DNA of 64,000 nt, taken from contig LTDK01000174.1 in assembly GCA_001642415.1 (NCBI GenBank), positions 124,001-188,000 of the forward strand, written 5' to 3'. The notes under the pieces are model-generated. The model saw only the letters and a list, made by a program, of their open reading frames with translations, did no database searches and had not been told where the DNA came from. This stretch comes from Nematocida ironsii. Taxonomy: Eukaryota; Microsporidia. Both the position numbers and the translations under genes were made by a program. Each line of letters starts with the position of its first letter. Within the stretch, counting starts at the first letter, position 1. Shown here in pieces: positions 56,668 through 64,000 of the stretch.

Positions 56668-58173
56668 CTAGTATGATCTTCCGAAAAGTCCTATGCAGGT
56701 GGCCTCATTTGTGCAAACACTGCATGTGCCAGTTGGTTTGTTCTCTGTAAATGGAATGCAGAGCGACTTGGCTCCTGTGGCTGTTACAACATTGTTCTTA
56801 TCTCTTTCTTCGGTTATTTTTTTGATCTTTTCTTCACACTCTACCGCGCCACACCAAACCATAGTGCACATCTTACCGCTTCGCAGTGCTGTGTTTAATT
56901 CGTCCATTGTAGATCCTTTTAGAATACACGAGTCCTGGAGAAGTTTTGCGTTCTGGTACATAGTCTCGTGGATAGATTCCAGTTCTTCTTTGACAGATTC
57001 TGCAATGTTTGCTAAAGAAACACTTTTCTTTGTCTTGTCCAGACGCCATGCAAAGCATGCTTGGTTGTTTTTCATGTCCTTGGGCCCTATTTCAATTCTT
57101 AGGGGCACACCACGCACTTCCCAGTGGTTGAATTTATGACCTGGCGTAACATTCAGCGCGAGGTCTGCCTGGGCACGAATACCATGAGACTTTAATGTTT
57201 TCTCTATTCGTTCGGCCTCTGCCAGAATGTTCTGTTTCTCCTCATCTGAAGTGTTCTTAGAAAGCCCGCAGGGAACAATAACAACCTGGACAGATGCAAC
57301 CTTTGGAGGAAGAACTACTCCTCGGTTGTCAGAGTGCACTAGAATAGCCACACCAATACTTCTTGTACTAAGTCCCCATGAGTTCTGGAAAACAGGCATA
57401 AAGCTTCCTGGCGCACAGGGATCCTCCACTGTTACATTGAACATATTAGAGAAGTTTGTTCCTAGTGAGTGTGAAGTGGCAGCCTGTATTCCCTTTCCAG
57501 TGGATGGGATAAATACCTCAACTGTTGTGGTAAAGTCTGCACCTGCAAAGGTCTCCTTTTTACTCTTTGTACCCTTTACAACAGGAACTGCCAGAAGCTC
57601 TCTGTACACATCTGCATACAAATCCAGAACTTCAAATACCTCCTTGTCAGCCTCTTTTCTGGTCAGGTGTGCAGTGTGCCCTTCCTGCCATAGGAACTCT
57701 CTTCCTCGAACAAACGGCATGGTTTGTGTGGTTTCCCACCGCAGCACATTGCACCACTGGTTAAGCTTTAGCGGCAGATCTCTATAGCTTTGTATCCATT
57801 TTGAATAGTATGGGTACATAATTGTCTCTGATGTTGGCCTAATTGCCACAGGATTCTCCAATGGCTTGCCTCCGCACTCTGTAATCCACGCTACTTCTGG
57901 TGCAAAATCGTCTAGGTGCTCCTTTTCTTTTTCCAATGCTGCTTTTGAAACCAGCATGGGGAAGTATGCCTCTTTAACCCCCATTGATTCTATTTTTTCA
58001 GTGAAGTACTGCTTGATCATACTCCAGATAAAAAATCCATTGGGTCTAAGAACATAGCACCCATTAATGTCATGGTAGTCTAATATTTCGCTTTTTACCA
58101 CGGTTTCTTTGTACCATCTTGGGAAGTCGCTTTCCCGGGTTGCCTCAATCGAAAACTTCTGCGCTTTAGACAT
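56668..58173 (-). CDS. Prolyl-tRNA synthetase
   Basis: 501 residues from ATG 58173 (a GTG three codons upstream is ignored). Class II enzyme of the eukaryote/archaea type: 'FPRWYKETVVKSEILDYHDI' at the start, motif 2 'NQWCNVLRWETTQTMPFVRG' with 'REFLWQEGHTAH', and motif 3 'HSDNRGVVLPPKVA'. The anticodon-binding domain and the C-terminal zinc-binding domain ('CTMVWCG', 'CSVCTNEATC') are present. No editing (YbaK) domain and no EPRS-type fusion. It charges tRNA-Pro in the cytosol and is divergent from the VAP gene. Confidence 0.95.
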   Translation of the reverse strand: MSKAQKFSIEATRESDFPRWYKETVVKSEILDYHDINGCYVLRPNGFFIWSMIKQYFTEKIESMGVKEAYFPMLVSKAALEKEKEHLDDFAPEVAWITECGGKPLENPVAIRPTSETIMYPYYSKWIQSYRDLPLKLNQWCNVLRWETTQTMPFVRGREFLWQEGHTAHLTRKEADKEVFEVLDLYADVYRELLAVPVVKGTKSKKETFAGADFTTTVEVFIPSTGKGIQAATSHSLGTNFSNMFNVTVEDPCAPGSFMPVFQNSWGLSTRSIGVAILVHSDNRGVVLPPKVASVQVVIVPCGLSKNTSDEEKQNILAEAERIEKTLKSHGIRAQADLALNVTPGHKFNHWEVRGVPLRIEIGPKDMKNNQACFAWRLDKTKKSVSLANIAESVKEELESIHETMYQNAKLLQDSCILKGSTMDELNTALRSGKMCTMVWCGAVECEEKIKKITEERDKNNVVTATGAKSLCIPFTENKPTGTCSVCTNEATCIGLFGRSY

Positions 58174-58273
58174 GGGATGCACAATTTTTTATAGCTAAAT
58201 AAGAGGAAATGCTCTTTACTGTACACAGAAATATATATTAGTAAATTTTAGTTATAATTAACTTAGAGTGCGA

Positions 58274-58762
58274 ATGGTGCTAGAGGATGGAGAAATTGTA
58301 ATAACTCCATTTGAGGTTGTTATAAACAAAGACACAGGGTATGCGGAGATTACTCTCCGAAATATTACAAAAAGCGACTATGCTTTTAAGATAAAAACAA
58401 CACACCCACTAAACTATAAAGTAAAGCCATCGATTGGCATGCTTGCTGGCTGTAAATCTCAAACCATTGCAATTGAGATGATTAGCACTGATAAAGTGCT
58501 TAACCTACGCAGCCACATGTTTTTGTTTCAATTTATAAAGAGCGGGCATACGCTTACAGCAGAAAGCCTTAAGCAGATATTTTTGCTAAAGGGCGTAAAA
58601 ATACTAGAGCAAAGAATTGGTATCAGGTACTCTGGCCCACTTGTTAATGAAGAAACCGAAGTATTAGCACCAGATAAACCCGAGCTTATTTTTATATCTG
58701 CCGGTGTGTTTATTATATATAATGCACTTCTTCTGTTCAGGCAACTGCTGTTTGGTATTTAA
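58274..58762 (+). CDS. VAP/Scs2-type MSP-domain membrane protein
   Basis: 162 residues from ATG 58274 (GTG at 58268 ignored). Residues ~5-110 form a major sperm protein domain: 'YAEITLRNITKSDYAFKIKT' and 'YKVKPSIGMLAGCKSQTIAI' match the FFAT-binding core of VAP proteins. A short linker leads to one C-terminal membrane helix ('LIFISAGVFIIYNALLLF'), so it is tail-anchored. VAPs sit in the ER membrane and recruit FFAT-motif proteins at contact sites with other membranes. Shorter than yeast Scs2 (244) because the linker lacks a coiled coil. Confidence 0.88.
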   Translation: MVLEDGEIVITPFEVVINKDTGYAEITLRNITKSDYAFKIKTTHPLNYKVKPSIGMLAGCKSQTIAIEMISTDKVLNLRSHMFLFQFIKSGHTLTAESLKQIFLLKGVKILEQRIGIRYSGPLVNEETEVLAPDKPELIFISAGVFIIYNALLLFRQLLFGI

Positions 58763-58975
58763 TTTTAACCTGTTTAACTATCAAAGAATAAAACCTCTTC
58801 AGTGCTCATTTTCAAAGGTACGCTTTATATTCTAAAGCAAGTCTATAAAATAAAATAAAGAAAATAATTGGTATGTACTTGCTAAGCCATTAATTTATTG
58901 TATTACAGCAGAAAAGATGGAAATAGAATTACGGGCTAGCATCCAATCGGCAGGACTGCCCACTGTCCAATAATT

Positions 58976-59710
58976 ATGTGTATTGAATTAAAAGAGACCG
59001 ACAAATGCACGGAGATGGACAACTCACAGAAAGAAGAAGAAATATTTGGAATACCTCTTAGTGAATACATTAATACAAAAACAGATGACTTGCCTGATAA
59101 CAGTCCAAAAAAAGAGTACTCAATAGAAGACAACATACAGAACATTCAGGCAGAGCAGGCATCTGTTGAAAGAAAGATACGAGAAATTCTAGAGAAGGTG
59201 GGAAAGAAGTTCTTTAGTCTAGCAATAGACATACAGCGATGTACCAAATTAGATATAGAAGGAATAGACATGTTAGATGAAGTAAAAAGCTTGAAAGAGT
59301 ATTGGAAGGCAAAAGAAAACAATGCAGTAGCACTTCTTAGACTGAAGACTAGCAAAATGTCTGAAGATCTCTTGAAAGTTCTTGCAAAAGTGGATAAAAC
59401 ATGTGCTTTATTACACACATGGGCAGAGAAAACAAGAGAAGCAATGAAAGAAGTAGAAAAAACTATTATGGAGCGAAAAACAATTAGCGAAGTGTATACA
59501 GGCGATTACATAGCCCAGAGGTATAAATCGTTTGTAGAGAAGACTCACCCACTCTTAAGCGTTCTGGATGAGGGAGAAAGACTTGTAGAGGATAATTCGC
59601 ATATATACACAGAAAAGGAAAAAGAAGAGCTTCTTTTATCAGAGAGCTTTATTAAAGTGTCAACGCAGGAGGAAAAGACCATAAAGCACTTAGTTTCTAG
59701 AATTTCATGA
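58976..59710 (+). CDS. Coiled-coil protein, unknown
   Basis: 244 residues, highly charged, with helices predicted over ~45-230, e.g. 'QAEQASVERKIREILEKVGK' and 'TWAEKTREAMKEVEKTIMER'. No signal peptide, membrane segment or named motif. Its stop is 46 bp before the next gene on the same strand. The function is unknown. Confidence 0.72.
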   Translation: MCIELKETDKCTEMDNSQKEEEIFGIPLSEYINTKTDDLPDNSPKKEYSIEDNIQNIQAEQASVERKIREILEKVGKKFFSLAIDIQRCTKLDIEGIDMLDEVKSLKEYWKAKENNAVALLRLKTSKMSEDLLKVLAKVDKTCALLHTWAEKTREAMKEVEKTIMERKTISEVYTGDYIAQRYKSFVEKTHPLLSVLDEGERLVEDNSHIYTEKEKEELLLSESFIKVSTQEEKTIKHLVSRIS

Positions 59711-59756
59711 CTAATTAAAATATAAGTTTAACCGATGATCATTTTTTAAAATTTTT

Positions 59757-61448
59757 ATGAGCGTACTTGTAAAGAATAGTATAAAGGCCATTTCAAATGG
59801 CTCTCTGTTAGAGTCAATATTATGGGGGATATTCTTGCCTCTTAGCATTATTGTTGAGATATTTATATTACCATTTTCTTTAGCACTATTCAGTGCACTA
59901 AAAAAGGCCAAGAAGCTCGGCCAAGTTAGAGAGATTATAGTGTGCACCAACGAGACATACAACAGCCCAGACAAAGCAATCAAAAATCTTAAGGATGCAT
60001 TTGATAATATTTTAGCAAGAATAACTGATTTCATTCAATTGCATATACTACGCCAGAAGCCTAAGGCTGCTAAAGCAGCAGCAAAGGCCTCTTCTGAAAA
60101 GGATGAGAAAAAGAAAGTGCCTAGAACCTACAAAAAATCAGGAAAACGAGGAGATTATATTAAAAGCTGGGTTGTAACTATTTGCGATATAATTGAAAAG
60201 GGGTATGAGTTTATATTTGAACATATACTGCGCCATCTGGTTATGATGTTAGAGTATTCAGTGTTTTCTGTGTTTGTTATATCTATTGTTACAATTAATG
60301 TGATTTGCTACTTAGCACAGTGTGTCTTTAATATTCTAAAAGGAGGAGCAAAAAAGATTCCAATAATAGGAGACTTTGTTAAAGAAATCCCAGATGTGTC
60401 AATCCTACTCAGTAATATTTCTAAAGATGTTATAAATATCATAAACCCAGAACTGGAGAAAGAACAAATTGCAATCCGAACAAAACAATTTGAAGAGTAC
60501 AGAAATGTAGCTGAGCCAATAGGTAAAATACTATCATCATATATTAGCTTGTGCATATTTATTGTGTCCAATTTAATTTGCATTTTCATTAGAGCATTCA
60601 TGGAATTTGGTAAAAAAATATCTGACAAAAATAATTACACAGTATTTACAGTCGGTATTTTATCAATTATAGCGGTGATATTCACCATTATATCTCCAAA
60701 ATTCATAAATCCCCGGGACTTCTCTATAATTGCACTGTCTAAGCCGCTGTGGTTTATTTCTGGTGGGATCTGTATATGGGTTTCCCTTTTCTTTGTAGCA
60801 GCTGCATGCATTGCAGGATTGCACTTTAAGTCTGCTATGGGCGGAAAGAAGTACACAAAGAAGGAATTAACAAACATTGCAGTATATGAGAGAGAAAGCT
60901 TTGGATTTGCAATTGCCAAGGTTCTTATAGGATCTGCAGTGTTCTTTGGGCTTGGTGCACTCGGGAATGTTCTTGTAGGAGGACCAGAAGCCATGTTCAT
61001 AACTATCCCAGTGCTTTTATTCTATACTACAATAATATCTGTAATGTATGATATGCGAAGTATTCTGTACAAAATAACAGTGAGCCAGATTGAGCAGCTT
61101 AAAAGTATTTTAGTGCTAATACTGACGATATCAGTGTACTTCTCAACACGAGTACAGAGACTGCCTTATTTACCACACTCTCTGCTGGCTGTAATTTTAG
61201 CTGTAGTTTTCCTGCCGACTCCTGCGCATAAGGACGCTTTATTGGCAATGAACAACAAAGTATTACGGGCAGAGCAAATAATATATTTCAGTATACGGCT
61301 GGCTATTATAGCAGGAATACTAATTGCGATAACACCAAGTGTGCCTACAATTATATTTAGGCCCTTTATATATGTTAGATTAGTGCTTAATCTGATTGCA
61401 GAATATTTTGCATCAACTGGCAGAGCATACGTCTTTGATACTGTGTAG
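59757..61448 (+). CDS. Multi-pass membrane protein, unknown
   Basis: 563 residues with about ten to twelve hydrophobic segments. The first two (~20-45) are followed by a basic loop rich in Lys and Ala (~105-135, 'KAAKAAAKASSEKDEKKK') and then further TM helices to the C-terminus. No transporter signature was recognised. TTTTTTAAAATTTTT before the ATG is a strong AAATTT-like signal. Located between an unknown coiled-coil gene and RPB2. Confidence 0.8.
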   Translation: MSVLVKNSIKAISNGSLLESILWGIFLPLSIIVEIFILPFSLALFSALKKAKKLGQVREIIVCTNETYNSPDKAIKNLKDAFDNILARITDFIQLHILRQKPKAAKAAAKASSEKDEKKKVPRTYKKSGKRGDYIKSWVVTICDIIEKGYEFIFEHILRHLVMMLEYSVFSVFVISIVTINVICYLAQCVFNILKGGAKKIPIIGDFVKEIPDVSILLSNISKDVINIINPELEKEQIAIRTKQFEEYRNVAEPIGKILSSYISLCIFIVSNLICIFIRAFMEFGKKISDKNNYTVFTVGILSIIAVIFTIISPKFINPRDFSIIALSKPLWFISGGICIWVSLFFVAAACIAGLHFKSAMGGKKYTKKELTNIAVYERESFGFAIAKVLIGSAVFFGLGALGNVLVGGPEAMFITIPVLLFYTTIISVMYDMRSILYKITVSQIEQLKSILVLILTISVYFSTRVQRLPYLPHSLLAVILAVVFLPTPAHKDALLAMNNKVLRAEQIIYFSIRLAIIAGILIAITPSVPTIIFRPFIYVRLVLNLIAEYFASTGRAYVFDTV

Positions 61449-61691
61449 AGTCGCACTTTGCTATATGGCAGGGTTGTTCAAGATTAATAATAAAAACAGC
61501 ATAATGCATCTAGTTTCAGTTATAACGCCATAAAATAAAGTTTGTTTATTGCTTAAATGCTTATATCTTCTGGTAATAACTATTAATATTCTGGGATATA
61601 CTAAAACATTCAAAACGTGAACTCCTGCAAAGGCAGTAGCAACAAAGTGCAGTTATGTGGCTTAGCAATTATTTATAGAGGATCTATTAGG

Positions 61692-64000
61692 CTAAATCTT
61701 CTTCCAGGACTCCAGCCTCATTTGCACCGAGATGCACATAGCCATCATTTCCTGGACAAGAAGTTTAAACGCATACGGCATATACACCATACTTACACTG
61801 GTTCTTGTTCCGCATAGTTGGCAGAGGTACAGGCCTCTTTCTTTGTTTCCAGCGCAGAACAGCCCGCAGTCATTGCAAATGAAGACTTCAAACTTATCAC
61901 TGACATCGCATAGTCTTTCTTTCAGGAATGTAGCTGCACCATGTGATATCATGCAGTCTCTCTCCATTTCTCCAAATCGAAGACCTCCATCTCTACTTCT
62001 TCCCTCCACAGGCTGCCTTGTAAGAATTTGTACTGGTCCATGGGCACGCGCGTGTATTTTATCTGCCACCATGTGCTTCAGCCGCTGGTAGTATGTGGGG
62101 CCTATGAATATTTGACTGCGCATTTTTCTTCCCGTGAATCCAGAATACATAACTTCAAATCCTCGCTTCTGGTACCCGTGCTTTTGCAGCTCTTCACTGA
62201 TCTCCTCCACGCTTAGCCCAGTGAATGGGGTGGCATCGCCTTCCTTTCCTGACATGCAGCTTACCTTTCCAAGCAGGCACTCAACCAAGTGCCCGATCGT
62301 CATTCTACTCGGGATAGCGTGCGGATTAATGATGATGTCTGGTGTAATTCCATCTGCTGTGAATGGCATGTCCTCTGGGGAAAGCATAATACCAATTGTT
62401 CCCTTTTGCCCGTGTCTCGATGCAAACTTGTCCCCCATCTGCGGAGTTCTTGCTGATCGAACACGAATCCGTGCATATCTGTACCCATCCTTTGTGGTGA
62501 GGATGACTCTATCAACTACCCCGCTTTCTGTGCCACGCATAGTAGTACTGGCGTCTTTATACCCATCTGGCGTGCTTACTGTTTTACCAATTAGCACGTC
62601 TTCACCCGAGACTCTAGTTCCTGGAGGCACCAGCCCGTCCATATCAAGCTTTTCATAATTTGCGTTCTTCATTCTCTGGACAGACCTTCTATCTGGCTTC
62701 ATAAAGCACTCCTGCTCCTCGGGTTTGGTTCTGCTTTCCATGTCACTGTATGTTCGGTAGAAAAAGCTTCTAAAGAGCCCTCTATCCACTGCTCCTCTGT
62801 TCATCACCACACTGTCTTCTTGGTTGTACCCGCTGTAGCAAGCAATTGCCACCATGGCATTCTGGCCAGAAGGAAGCTCTCTAAACCGCAGGAAGTTCAT
62901 GCTCTGTGTTATGACAAGTGGCTTTTGTGGGTAGCACAGCACATTTGAGAGGGAGTCCATCCGCATAAGGAAGTTCGTGGCATACATCCCCATGGCCTGC
63001 TTACCCATAGCACTCTGATATGTGTTTCTTGGTGACTGGTTGTGGTCTGGGAAAGGCACCACTGATGCACATACACCAAGCATAGTAGCAGGCTGTATTT
63101 CACAGTGGGTGTACATAACATCAGTGTTCTTCAGGTCGTCTGGCTTGACTGCAATCATTGCCGTCTCCTCCTCTTCAACATCCAAAAACTCAACGCACCC
63201 ATCTGCCATCAGCTCGTCCCATGTGAATTCCCTGTGCCGATTGGCCTCTAGGAACCGCTCTATCCGAAGCACGCCTTTGTCTACAATAAAGAGTGGTCGG
63301 CACGCCCTTCCACCATCTGTATTGATTCGAATCTCCTTTTCCCTCAAGTCTCGCACAATTGCTATCTCAGGAGAAAGCTCTCCAGACCTTCTAAGATACT
63401 TCAGCGTGCCCATCAGGTCGTCTGGTGATCGGTGCACACCAACCCATGACCCATTCACAAGCACTTTTGTTGCTCCCACAATTGCAGATGGACTAACTTC
63501 TTCTAGACCCTCAAGCCCGCACTCTTCAAGCAGCTCCACCACAACAGATGAGCTAGTCCCCACTGATACATGCGACATAAGCGCAAAGTTCTTTACCAGC
63601 CCACAGGCCTGTCCTTCTGGAGTCTCTGCTGGGCATACCATTCCCCAGTGACTTGAGTGTAGCTGTCTCGGCTTGGCCAGCTTTCCATCTCTTCCAATTG
63701 GAGTGTTTACTCTCCTAAGATGTGAGAGCGTAGATATATAGTTGTATCTGTTCAGCACCTGTGCAACACCAGCTCGTGCCTGCATGCTCTTTGACTGCTC
63801 TCCCCAGTTACCTGTTGCTAGAGAATACCTTAGCCCATTAGTAAGTGTGGATGTACGCAGGCCCACAATCAGATTCAGATCTTTATTTCCATCTATGCAC
63901 CGCTGCATGTACTTCGCCAGCTCATTACTCATCTTTTTGAAAAGCATCCTAAACAGTCCTGTCATAAGAGGCCCCGCCAGATCCAGTCGTTTTCTTCCAT
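61692..64000 (-). CDS. RPB2: RNA polymerase II second-largest subunit, 5' end outside window
   Basis: C-terminal ~769 residues; the frame stays open to the right edge and its first visible codons read 'KRLDLAGPL', the conserved Rpb2 sequence, so the internal Met at 63965 is not the start. '[20 protein letters not shown]', '[20 protein letters not shown]', '[16 protein letters not shown]' (hybrid-binding and catalytic region) and '[20 protein letters not shown]' identify Rpb2 rather than the Pol I or III paralogues. The C-terminal zinc site is 'CNDCGLFC...CQLCGT'. It forms one half of the Pol II active-site cleft. Confidence 0.95.
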   Translation of the reverse strand, partial: GRKRLDLAGPLMTGLFRMLFKKMSNELAKYMQRCIDGNKDLNLIVGLRTSTLTNGLRYSLATGNWGEQSKSMQARAGVAQVLNRYNYISTLSHLRRVNTPIGRDGKLAKPRQLHSSHWGMVCPAETPEGQACGLVKNFALMSHVSVGTSSSVVVELLEECGLEGLEEVSPSAIVGATKVLVNGSWVGVHRSPDDLMGTLKYLRRSGELSPEIAIVRDLREKEIRINTDGGRACRPLFIVDKGVLRIERFLEANRHREFTWDELMADGCVEFLDVEEEETAMIAVKPDDLKNTDVMYTHCEIQPATMLGVCASVVPFPDHNQSPRNTYQSAMGKQAMGMYATNFLMRMDSLSNVLCYPQKPLVITQSMNFLRFRELPSGQNAMVAIACYSGYNQEDSVVMNRGAVDRGLFRSFFYRTYSDMESRTKPEEQECFMKPDRRSVQRMKNANYEKLDMDGLVPPGTRVSGEDVLIGKTVSTPDGYKDASTTMRGTESGVVDRVILTTKDGYRYARIRVRSARTPQMGDKFASRHGQKGTIGIMLSPEDMPFTADGITPDIIINPHAIPSRMTIGHLVECLLGKVSCMSGKEGDATPFTGLSVEEISEELQKHGYQKRGFEVMYSGFTGRKMRSQIFIGPTYYQRLKHMVADKIHARAHGPVQILTRQPVEGRSRDGGLRFGEMERDCMISHGAATFLKERLCDVSDKFEVFICNDCGLFCAGNKERGLYLCQLCGTRTSVSMVYMPYAFKLLVQEMMAMCISVQMRLESWKKI

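Noticed and set aside
1..64000. CRISPR arrays, rRNA genes or bacterial operon features
   Set aside because: No regularly spaced repeats and no rRNA-like conserved stretches were seen; the genome is eukaryotic.

Overview
This is nuclear DNA of a microsporidian (obligate intracellular, fungus-related parasite), most like the nematode-infecting genus Nematocida. The evidence is as follows. All genes read as uninterrupted ORFs on an AT-rich background. Several intergenic gaps are tiny (divergent ATGs 3, 14, 27 and 31 bp apart). Eukaryotic housekeeping proteins of fungal type are present, several of them shortened. There is an ISU1 scaffold, as expected for a mitosome-bearing parasite, a fungal chitin-synthase export factor (CHS7) and a fungal-type adenylate cyclase. 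A family of very large, fast-evolving, signal-peptide-bearing proteins has no recognisable domain. The genus call is inference from architecture.

Layout. 0.1-2.6 kb: a membrane-anchored or secreted divergent relative of the large family seen again at 41-51 kb. 2.9-9.8 kb: DNA polymerase alpha, a Bud20-like 60S factor, a RhoGAP, MUS81 and two unknown genes, packed with almost no spacer. 10-18.7 kb: RanGAP (RNA1), a WNK-like pseudokinase, PGI1, RPS6, an unknown gene, a C2H2 zinc-finger gene and RPS17. 19.4-28.7 kb: GlnRS and a HECT E3 ligase (divergent), a multi-pass membrane protein, CHS7 and an SF3B1-like HEAT-repeat protein. 29.5-36 kb: MTQ2, a solo LTR with a 5-bp target duplication directly after MTQ2, eIF2-alpha and a CDP-alcohol phosphotransferase (divergent), an unknown gene, a PP2A-type phosphatase and a membrane-anchored GNAT. 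36.8-40.2 kb: adenylate cyclase. 40.9-52.1 kb: an accessory island, all on the minus strand, with two copies of a two-gene cassette (a small single-pass membrane protein with a repetitive tail followed by a ~1000-residue secreted protein). One copy is split by a decayed retroelement integrase. 52.8-64 kb: ISU1, PP1, eIF2A, ProRS, VAP, two unknown genes and the 3' two thirds of RPB2, which runs off the right edge.

How it fits together. Most of the window is core informational machinery: replication and repair (POL1, MUS81), transcription (RPB2), translation (RPS6, RPS17, eIF2-alpha, eIF2A, GlnRS, ProRS, MTQ2, BUD20) and nuclear transport (RNA1). There is an unusual amount of signalling for such a reduced genome: adenylate cyclase, RhoGAP, a WNK-like pseudokinase, two PPP phosphatases and a HECT ligase. 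The duplicated cassette at 41-52 kb is the best candidate for a poorly described, probably host-facing system. Its two products are always adjacent and in the same order, and the 5' flank of the small gene was duplicated with them.

Start codons were set to ATG throughout, using paralogue or family alignment and the AT-rich AAATTT-like or CCC-like signals that lie directly before microsporidian start codons. No rRNA, CRISPR array or convincing tRNA gene was found.
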